NCBI GenBank assembly: GCA_030537465.1 | Contig: JAUNMP010000003.1 | Span: forward strand, 1 to 46,961 | Source: a bacterium | GTDB lineage: Bacteria; Verrucomicrobiota; Kiritimatiellia; RFP12; UBA1067 | DNA: 46,961 nucleotides | Direction of reading: 5' to 3' | Shown here: positions 41,401 to 46,961 of the stretch, piece by piece | How the letters are laid out: each line of letters starts with the position of its first letter | Position numbering within the stretch: position 1 is the first letter of the stretch | The notes under the pieces: model-generated | Told to the model about the DNA's origin: nothing | The model's input: only the letters and a program-made list of their open reading frames with translations | Databases searched by the model: none | Program-made: the position numbers and the translations under genes

Positions 41401-44400
41401 CCGTGTGTTGGCTTCGTGTCCGCAGGCCGTCGCGGTCTATTTCCTGGGCAATGCGCCTTCGGCCAATGCCGCGTTTCTGACGGACGCGCCGGCGGGAACG
41501 AAACTCTATGCTCTGCCAGGTACGACGGGATGGTCATCGGCCGCATATGGCGGTCGTGTCCAGACTAGAGGCGCATTCGAGTTCTCCGTGTCCCTGGCCG
41601 ATCGTGGTTCCTCGGTTGGTTCCGTGAACCGTGCGTTCGGCGATGCCTATGGAGATCTGCCGACACCGCTTCGGGCCGGCTATACGTTTGTCGGCTGGAC
41701 GCGTGGAGGGGCGCTCGTGGAAAACGAGACGCTGGTGACCAATGTCGTGAGCCATGCCCTTGAAGCGACTTGGAAGGCGAATGGTTACGAAGTCCGCTGC
41801 CATCGTGCCTTGTTTGCCGCAATCGACGAAGAGGAAACAGAGTTGGTCTCGTTGACCTATGATGTTTCGCGGTCGTTGCCGTCCAAGGCGCCGTCTGGCT
41901 ATTCCATTGCGGGGTGGTCGACACGGCCAGGGGGTCCTGTCGTCTATTCGGGGGCCGTTAAGAATCTGGCGACCGTTGAAGGCGATGTGGTCGATCTGTA
42001 TGCGAACTATCGTCAGACGGACAGCACGTTGCAGATCAAACTCGAAGAGGTCAATCGAACGGGAAACGAAGACGCGGCACCTTTGCCCAATCCTGTTTTG
42101 ATGGTCAATGGCAGGTCCGATTGGGAACTGGATTTCCGCAATCGGCTTCAGGCGGAATCGCCTGGTCGAATTGGAAGCTGCACGGTCAAGTTCCAGTCTC
42201 TTGATCCGCGGTGGATAGCGCCTGCGGATCTGAGAGTCGTCAATGATGGGCGGGCGATGGTTCAGACACTTCAGGTCATGCGGGCCAATGTTGCGACCGT
42301 CAGGGCGAAGAACGAGGGCTCCGCGACGGGCAGCGTTTCCGTGTCGCCGGCTTGGAAGTCCGGTGGCAGTACCGATCCCACGACCGCCCAGGTCGCGCCA
42401 GACGGTGTCGTGACATTGACGGCCAAACCAGGTGCGGGAAGCGCATTGGCCTACTGGCAGGACACCGAAGGCAACGTACTGGGAAGCGCGGCCGCTCTTA
42501 AGGTCTCGCCCACGAAGGATACGCAGTATGTGGCGGTGTTCCGTTCGAAGACGGACGCAGTAGAACCCGAGCTCACGATCGAGACGGACGAATCGGGACG
42601 GTTCCAGGTGGAGGCGGGAACGTCGATGACGATCGCTCCACAGGTTGCCCTGGCCTCTTGGCCGGTCAAGTTCACGGCGAAGGATCTGCCTAAGGGTCTC
42701 AAGATCGACGCAATGTCAGGCGTGATCACGGGCATTCCATCCGTCCCTGGCGAATATGAGATCGCCGTCACGGCGACGAGTGCGCTCGATACGAAGAAGT
42801 CGACGACGGCGACGGTCCAGGTGAAGGTTGCGAACTTCACAGATCCCTCGATTCCCGTGGACGACGCCTATGGACCGTTCATGGTTGGCGTGGCCGCTTC
42901 GACGAATCTGCTCCAGGCGACTCGGGACTGCACGGTGACGGGGCTCCCCGCCGGACTCAAGTACGACAAGGCGACGGGCGTCGTCTCCGGCGTGCCGACG
43001 AAGGCGGGCGCCGCGACGGTCTACTTCAAGAAGGGGACGGCCCTCGCTTCCTCGACGTTCCGCGTGGCCGCGCTGCCGGCCTGGGCGCAGGGCGAGTTCC
43101 TGGGCCGCGTCGACAACGGGGATGGCAGCCACGGCACGGTCTCGCTGACCGTGTCGCCGGCCGGCAAGATCTCCGGCAAGGTCGCCGCCGACGGGGCGGC
43201 GGGGGCCTTCGCGGCGAATTCCTATGCGTCCGTCGACTTCGCGGGGGCGACCAATCTGACGGTCGAGGCCGTCGGAAAGCTCGGCGGTGCGCCGAAGACG
43301 TTGCGGCTCGTCGCCGCCAGTTTGACGTCCAAGGTGGCGCCCGACGCGGCGTGCGCCAGGGTCGAAGGCCAGTTGGACGGGGCCCCCGTCGCGCTGCTGC
43401 GCAACGTCTGGAAGGACAGGGCGGGCGCGCCGTCGGCCGCGCCTCTCGCGGGAGACTACTCGTTCCGGGCCGAGGACGGCGCGCCGGTCTCGCTGGCGGT
43501 GGACGAAAGGGGCGGCGTGAAGGTCGCCGCGACCTTCGCGGACGGCCATAAACTGTCCACCGCGACCAGCGTCCTCGTGGACGAGGAAGCTTTCAGGGTC
43601 CTGGTCTACGGGGCGCCGAACGTCAGGAACTTCGTCCCCGAGTTCTTCGCCCTGGTCAGGCTCGTGCCGCATGCGGGCGGGGCGGAGCCGGGCGTCGCCT
43701 ACCGCAATCCGGGCGTGCGGGCCGAGCTGGCCGGCTCGGGCGGCGGCACGGTGTCGATGAATCCGAGATACGGCCAGGGAATGGCCGGCAGACCGGTCGC
43801 GCTGACGGCCAAGGCGGATTCGAAGAGCGTGTTCGTGGGATGGGAGTACGACGGCGGGGTGGACTATTCGCTGTCGCCGAAGTTGACGGTGGGCGACGAC
43901 GACGTCCCCGTCCGCGCGGTCTTCCGCCTGAAGACCGACTATGCCGAGAGGCCCGTTCCCTATCTGACGGAGGAGAACCGGGCGCTGTTCGACAATCTCC
44001 GCGTCGGCGTCGCCTTCTCGGCGGCCCTGTCCGTCGACGACGCGTGCCGTCCGGTCAGGTTCTCGGTGAAGAACCTTCCGGCGGGCCTGAAGCTGGATGC
44101 CGTGACGGGCATCGTGTCCGGTGTGCCGACGAAGGCCGCCGAGGGGGCGATGGTCGTCGTCGCGACTTCCGAGGCCAACAAGGCGTTGGCGGGTCTCGCG
44201 TCGGTGCCCGTGCGGGTTGCCGCGCTTGACGATTGGGCCGTCGGCGCGTTTGACGGAGGTTCGAAGTCGGGAACAGCCACTTTGGCAATCGCCGCAGGCG
44301 GTAAGATCGGCGGCAGGTATCTGGCAGATGGTTTGACCTGGACGCTGTCGGCACCTTCGTTCAAGTCCTACGCGTCGGGGATGTACCGGGCCGATATCGT

Positions 44401-44809
44401 CGCGAAGACGGGTAAGTTGTCGACGACAAACGAGGTCGTGCTGACGTCCGAAGGCGTTTCTTGCGACTTGTTCTCGGCCTTCCGAAACGGCTGGAGGGAG
44501 GAGCCGCTCAGGACTCTCGCGCCGTCGTTCCAGAATCGCGTCGTGCAGCTCGCGGAGGGCGTCTCCCTCAAGATCGGCGCCGCCGGCGTGGCGACGGCGA
44601 CGGGGACGTTCGTGACGGGGAGGGACGCGTCGGGAAGGGATGTCGTCTACTCGGCGACATGCTCTGCGGTTCTCGTCCCGCTGGACGAGACGGCCTCGCG
44701 GTTCTCCGTGTTCCTGTACTTCCCGCCCAAGGACGGGAAATTCACGGGTTTCGTGCAGGAGGTCGTCTTGGACTGGGACGGCGAACAGTTCATGGTCGAC
44801 AGACCGTAA
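38486..44809 (+). CDS. Giant TPR-headed membrane/exported protein with InlB (Listeria-Bacteroides) repeats
   Basis: A 2107-residue protein. GAGGAGGT at 38473-38480 fixes ATG 38486. Residues 1-65 look like a TPR pair ([34 protein letters not shown]), so the head is cytoplasmic. Residues about 77-96 are a membrane or signal segment ([19 protein letters not shown]). Two Cys-rich divergent units follow ([19 protein letters not shown]), then eight regular InlB-type repeats (about 307-920, YFDANGG ... [16 protein letters not shown] ... LYAHW). Next are a BspA-like leucine-rich remnant (about 935-1025), two more InlB-like units, Ig-like domains ([20 protein letters not shown]) and two copies of the shared module (AQGEFLGRV ... 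[17 protein letters not shown] ... GKIGGRY). From about 42,900 base composition turns clearly GC-richer. An adhesin or surface-layer role fits the repeats; the TPR head makes it unlike ordinary InlB-repeat proteins. Confidence 0.87.
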   Translation: MEISEIKALMRGGELDDAVIALRELLAETPDNVEAKLLYGTCCRLLGDVQTCARIDDEVAALPEARRSSSWAKYHAMRVAACAAAVVLATSVLPLEGASTLYGISCKTATGKIGDTRVSISSCGENYYTFPNVTTKRTGYRFKGWRISGCCFDSDEIFYPGEEILLQDYMDPWYPETMTIYMEQVWTPIPTWPTSYRTSFYASHLTAMDDNDDYDDIPVVMDPGGASGSQRLYEYLSWDDYPAPSCPYTRPGYKFAGWEYYSCCYCGYSYFSCKGVDCGGLVGIRQPGEMLDICGRSALVATWEAVPFSVYFDANGGYCSSSSQSATADSTYGWLPTPSRTGYTFAGWYTSAWGGTRVTSSSSLYSNSSHTLYAHWTANNYTVYFDANGGSSSTSSKTVTYDSSYGDLPTPTRTGYTFDGWYTSSSGGSRVYSSSAVGITSSQTLYAHWSIITYTVSLNANGGSCGTSSISVSYGGSYGSLPTPSRTGYSFAGWYTSSSGGTRKYDWSSLASNSSHTLYAQWTANPYTIAFNANGGSGSMSAVSCTYDAYATLSANGFSRTGYYFSGWATSSGGSAVYGDGSSVWNLTSTYNGTVTLYAVWTGNPYTVAYDANGGSGSMSSQSFTYGLAQALRSNGFSRTGYRFSGWATSSSGSVAYSNGASVKNLTASSGSTVTLYAKWAANTYTVSFNANGGSGSTSSLACTYDTASTLPASGFSRTGYTFAGWATSSGGSVAYSNCASVKNLTAEHNGNVTLYAKWTANAYSVKFDANGGTGSMSNLSCSYDSAKSLSANLFTRTGYTFAGWSTSRSGSVVYSNGVSVKNLTSSSNGSVTLYAQWTANPYKVRFNANGGTGTMSDESMTYDQSKALSANRFTRTGYDFLGWATVASSEVTSYADGESVRNLSAQKDAVVTLYAVWGGPVVVNGVMTGYIGALPEPLYIRDDIREIADGALAGKSVATVVVHGGVTKLGDRVLASCPQAVAVYFLGNAPSANAAFLTDAPAGTKLYALPGTTGWSSAAYGGRVQTRGAFEFSVSLADRGSSVGSVNRAFGDAYGDLPTPLRAGYTFVGWTRGGALVENETLVTNVVSHALEATWKANGYEVRCHRALFAAIDEEETELVSLTYDVSRSLPSKAPSGYSIAGWSTRPGGPVVYSGAVKNLATVEGDVVDLYANYRQTDSTLQIKLEEVNRTGNEDAAPLPNPVLMVNGRSDWELDFRNRLQAESPGRIGSCTVKFQSLDPRWIAPADLRVVNDGRAMVQTLQVMRANVATVRAKNEGSATGSVSVSPAWKSGGSTDPTTAQVAPDGVVTLTAKPGAGSALAYWQDTEGNVLGSAAALKVSPTKDTQYVAVFRSKTDAVEPELTIETDESGRFQVEAGTSMTIAPQVALASWPVKFTAKDLPKGLKIDAMSGVITGIPSVPGEYEIAVTATSALDTKKSTTATVQVKVANFTDPSIPVDDAYGPFMVGVAASTNLLQATRDCTVTGLPAGLKYDKATGVVSGVPTKAGAATVYFKKGTALASSTFRVAALPAWAQGEFLGRVDNGDGSHGTVSLTVSPAGKISGKVAADGAAGAFAANSYASVDFAGATNLTVEAVGKLGGAPKTLRLVAASLTSKVAPDAACARVEGQLDGAPVALLRNVWKDRAGAPSAAPLAGDYSFRAEDGAPVSLAVDERGGVKVAATFADGHKLSTATSVLVDEEAFRVLVYGAPNVRNFVPEFFALVRLVPHAGGAEPGVAYRNPGVRAELAGSGGGTVSMNPRYGQGMAGRPVALTAKADSKSVFVGWEYDGGVDYSLSPKLTVGDDDVPVRAVFRLKTDYAERPVPYLTEENRALFDNLRVGVAFSAALSVDDACRPVRFSVKNLPAGLKLDAVTGIVSGVPTKAAEGAMVVVATSEANKALAGLASVPVRVAALDDWAVGAFDGGSKSGTATLAIAAGGKIGGRYLADGLTWTLSAPSFKSYASGMYRADIVAKTGKLSTTNEVVLTSEGVSCDLFSAFRNGWREEPLRTLAPSFQNRVVQLAEGVSLKIGAAGVATATGTFVTGRDASGRDVVYSATCSAVLVPLDETASRFSVFLYFPPKDGKFTGFVQEVVLDWDGEQFMVDRP
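39403..41246 (+). repeat. Eight tandem InlB-type (Listeria-Bacteroides) repeats within the giant gene
   Basis: Protein-level repeats of about 70-80 residues, each with DANGG near the start, RTGYxFxGW in the middle and LYAxW at the end. The first three share the PTPxRTGY form and end on SSHTLYA-type motifs; the last five share a SxGFSRTGY or SANxFTRTGY form with VKNLT. This shows two rounds of local duplication. DNA copies are diverged in third positions, so the array is not recent. Confidence 0.9.
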
Positions 44810-44866
44810 GGCACGTGACGTTGATTGGTCAGAATCTTTTGGAAGGTAGAATCCAGAGGTGGTATT

Positions 44867-46756
44867 GTGAAATTGGCATATGCAAAAGTTTTTGCAGTTG
44901 CGGCTTTGGCAGCAGTGACGGCATTCTCGGCGACGGTGAAGACGACCGCGACGTTTGACTGCTATCTGCTTGACGCCGAGGGGCGTCCCGCCGGTGTCGC
45001 TGAAGTCAAGACGGCCCAGATGAACGTCTCTTCGGGGGCGATGAAGGTCAGTGGCTGCGTCAATACCGGGATGAAGCAGTCCGTTAGCGGGACGGTTTGG
45101 GGAAGTGTTCGGGTTTCCGCCTGTACGGACAGTCTGGGAAACTACTGTTCTACGAGTTGGGATGCCGCGGGGTCTGTCGATGTGAAGAACTTAGGCAGTA
45201 TGTACCTGGACATGTCCGCTTCATCGCTCTCGGGGTCTATGTACTGGAGTGGGCCGTCGGGATGCCGTAGAATCATTGGAACGCCGCGGACGATGGCGGC
45301 GGACTATGCGTCGCGCTATGCCGACAAGACGTTTGTCTACGCTCTTGGATGCAACTATGCAGATGAGTATGAAGAGCTGGTGGGGCGCCTCTGGGTTGTT
45401 TTCAACAAAACGGGAACATCTGCCACGGCAACCGTGATGTACGGCAGTAAGACGGCGAAGGCGACAGTCTATCCTGCAGCGGGTAAGCTCCCAATCTGCA
45501 TAAAGGTTACCGACTCGGCCAATAAGCGCCATGCGACATTCAGAATCTTGCTTGGTTTGACGGGATTCGTGCCAAGCTTCGAGGGAGGGGTGGCAAGTGG
45601 TGCTTCGACCAATCCCAATCTGGCTAGTGCATGGGAAACGAGCCTGGAGTGCTTCGCTTCCGGCACGCCGTCTTTCCCGTATATCGAGAATGAAGGTGAG
45701 ACTGAGTTTCTGATGGTTGGCCTGTCCTATGAGAGCGAGGTCACGCTTGACGTTCTTGGATATCCTGCGAAATTCACCGCGTCAGGATTGCCTCCCGGAG
45801 TAAAACTGAATGCCGCAACAGGCGAGATTTCCGGCACGCCGACGAAAGCGGGATTCTACCGAGCCACAATTAAAGCGACAAGTCTTCTCAACTCTAAATG
45901 GTCGCATACGGCGATGTTGTGGTTTGAAGTGTCGGCTCTTCCCGAATGGGCGCAGGGGACCTTTTATGGTGCTGCGTCCGTCAATGGTTCGCGTGGGCCG
46001 ATGACGATGACGGTCTCGTCGGCGGGCAAGATTTCGGGTAAGCTGACGATTGGGGCGAAAAGCTACTCGTTTTCGGGGACGGGGTACGATGAGCAGGCTA
46101 CGTGCGTCCTGTCCGCCTCGCCCATTCTGAAAATCGGCAATGCCCAGATTCCTCTTTACGTCGAGGTGGTTGACCATAGTCACTATTTTCTGCCTGACAT
46201 CGAGAGCTTCCTGTGGGAGGGTTCTGGAGAATATTTCTCCGAAGAGTCGATTGATACGCCCATAGGCCGTGGACGGGCCTCGGGGTGGGGGTATGACTCG
46301 AAAACGTGGGAGGACTACGATGTCGACTGTGTTTTCTGGCAGAGCGAGTATGCGAGCAGTTCCTATTGGGGGAATTGTCCGGTCTCGACGACGGCAAGGC
46401 TTTCGAATATGAAATCTCCGTGGAACTACTATGGAGAGGATCTGGTTGATTTGTCATTCAAGATTACGGCGAAAGGGAGTGTGACGGTGAGTGGCAAGAT
46501 CAACGGGGTTGCCGTCTCGACAAGTACGGGAATGTTCGTAACAGATCCCTTTGATATGGTTTGTTCTCTTCCGCCATGGGGGAGCAATTACAGTGCTGGA
46601 TCGGGCTGGGGATACCTTGTCTTTCCGGAGAAGGCGTGGATGGAGAGCCGGGCATACTTTTTCCAGTATGATTTCTATGGGAAAAATGGCGAAATATGCT
46701 GGATGGAGGATATCTCGGAATTGGATTTCTTCTCAGGACATCCCGAAGGTTATTGA
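44867..46756 (+). CDS. Exported Ig-like protein with shared C-terminal module
   Basis: A 629-residue secreted protein. GTG 44867 is chosen: it is placed after AGAGGTGG and begins a signal peptide (VKLAYAKVFAVAALAAVTAF, cleaved near FSA). An in-frame opening at 44825 has no signal. The N-terminal ~230 residues are beta-rich, with Cys scattered and MKVSGCVNTGMKQSVSGTVW-like strands; I do not recognise the fold. Residues about 285-350 are a putative-Ig unit (SGLPPGVKLNAATGEISGTP, then TKAGFYRATIKATS). The remainder is the shared module (WAQGTFYGAASVNGS, AGKISGKL, FSGTGYDEQ) with a Trp/Tyr-rich tail (WNYYGEDLV; WGSNYSAGSGWGY). It follows the giant InlB gene by 57 bases and is probably co-transcribed. 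No catalytic motif is seen. Confidence 0.82.
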   Translation: MKLAYAKVFAVAALAAVTAFSATVKTTATFDCYLLDAEGRPAGVAEVKTAQMNVSSGAMKVSGCVNTGMKQSVSGTVWGSVRVSACTDSLGNYCSTSWDAAGSVDVKNLGSMYLDMSASSLSGSMYWSGPSGCRRIIGTPRTMAADYASRYADKTFVYALGCNYADEYEELVGRLWVVFNKTGTSATATVMYGSKTAKATVYPAAGKLPICIKVTDSANKRHATFRILLGLTGFVPSFEGGVASGASTNPNLASAWETSLECFASGTPSFPYIENEGETEFLMVGLSYESEVTLDVLGYPAKFTASGLPPGVKLNAATGEISGTPTKAGFYRATIKATSLLNSKWSHTAMLWFEVSALPEWAQGTFYGAASVNGSRGPMTMTVSSAGKISGKLTIGAKSYSFSGTGYDEQATCVLSASPILKIGNAQIPLYVEVVDHSHYFLPDIESFLWEGSGEYFSEESIDTPIGRGRASGWGYDSKTWEDYDVDCVFWQSEYASSSYWGNCPVSTTARLSNMKSPWNYYGEDLVDLSFKITAKGSVTVSGKINGVAVSTSTGMFVTDPFDMVCSLPPWGSNYSAGSGWGYLVFPEKAWMESRAYFFQYDFYGKNGEICWMEDISELDFFSGHPEGY

Positions 46757-46845
46757 GATCGGCTACGGCATTGATCCGGTATAGACTGACGTAGGTGACG
46801 TGATTCTCCTGAATGGACATGCTGAGCAAAGGTGGGAGTTGATGT

Positions 46846-46961
46846 ATGAAAAGATTGTTGAGTCTAGGTGTCTGCAGTCTTGTCGTCATGGGCTCTTCGT
46901 TTGCCGCGTCTGACGGCACGGCGACGATCGCGGCCGAGGTCGAGGGCCGCGAGGTGGGCCT
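46846..46961 (+). CDS. Exported protein, N-terminal fragment (runs off the window)
   Basis: Only 38 complete codons are present before the right edge. ATG 46846 gives a signal peptide (MKRLLSLGVCSLVVMGSSFA, then ASDGTATIAAEVEG) with GGTGGGAG at 46831-46838 as SD. An ATG at 46842 in another frame lacks a signal. The start resembles the neighbouring exported proteins, so it likely continues the same family. Function cannot be judged. Confidence 0.65.
   Translation, partial: MKRLLSLGVCSLVVMGSSFAASDGTATIAAEVEGREVG

Noticed and set aside
44821..44852. Promoter before the gene at 44867 (TTGATT ... TAGAAT)
   Set aside because: The spacer is 20 bases and the -10 box is poor; co-transcription with the upstream giant gene is simpler.
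46753..46785. Promoter before the last partial gene (TTGAGA ... TATAGA)
   Set aside because: The spacer is 21 bases, outside the usual range, and no better pairing was found.
1..46961. tRNA, rRNA, CRISPR-Cas, integrase or transposase genes
   Set aside because: Both strands were scanned for the conserved motifs and typical structures; none was seen. The foldback element is the only mobile-like feature and encodes no enzyme.

Overview
The window is one strand-coherent stretch of bacterial chromosome: every gene I can support lies on the + strand. The gene set suggests an anaerobic member of the PVC group, most likely a gut Kiritimatiellia-type Verrucomicrobiota. Pointers are a fused SecDF, a fused MetX-MetW, a membrane Ser/Thr kinase next to an ECF-like sigma factor, very large beta-rich exported proteins with InlB-type repeats, and a radical SAM/SPASM enzyme. 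This placement is inference; no rRNA, tRNA or marker gene is present.

Left part (1-16 kb) is mostly housekeeping. It holds the end of an RND efflux pump and its outer-membrane lipoprotein, then a coupled run (anchored coiled-coil protein, small lipoprotein, RluA-type pseudouridine synthase, small membrane protein). After these come SecDF, MetX-MetW, galactokinase with a FucP-like sugar permease, an acyltransferase-3 membrane enzyme, and the kinase/sigma pair. Two long non-coding stretches are structured. Positions 11,852-12,346 form a nested foldback element with near-perfect terminal inverted repeats. Positions 15,657-15,792 contain a multi-tier hairpin followed by a hairpin whose sequence recurs at 33.8 kb.

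Right part (16-47 kb) is a secretome locus. It encodes a small exported protein, a parvulin-like lipoprotein chaperone, and a 1498-residue exported protein with two CxxC thioredoxin-like domains. A four-gene operon follows: two tandem ~1380-residue paralogs, a 58-residue membrane peptide and a MauE-type membrane protein fused to a CxxC thioredoxin-like domain. Then come an anchored acidic helical-repeat protein, a metzincin protease, a SPASM radical SAM enzyme, a 2107-residue protein (TPR-like head, membrane segment, InlB repeats), another Ig-like exported protein and the start of one more exported protein.

The common thread is a beta-rich C-terminal module (pattern GTFxG ... GKISGK ... ATGY, then GYYTV ... 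GWYD) found in whole or part in six of the large exported proteins, alongside Sec export (SecDF), proline isomerase, thiol-redox and radical SAM functions. I infer a locus dedicated to making, folding and possibly modifying a lineage-specific family of giant surface proteins. The shared module and the radical SAM/TPR-InlB pairing are the best candidates for undescribed biology. Several promoters are visible (TTGACA-like/TATAAT-like, often extended -10), and two genes appear to start at or very near their transcription start (leaderless).
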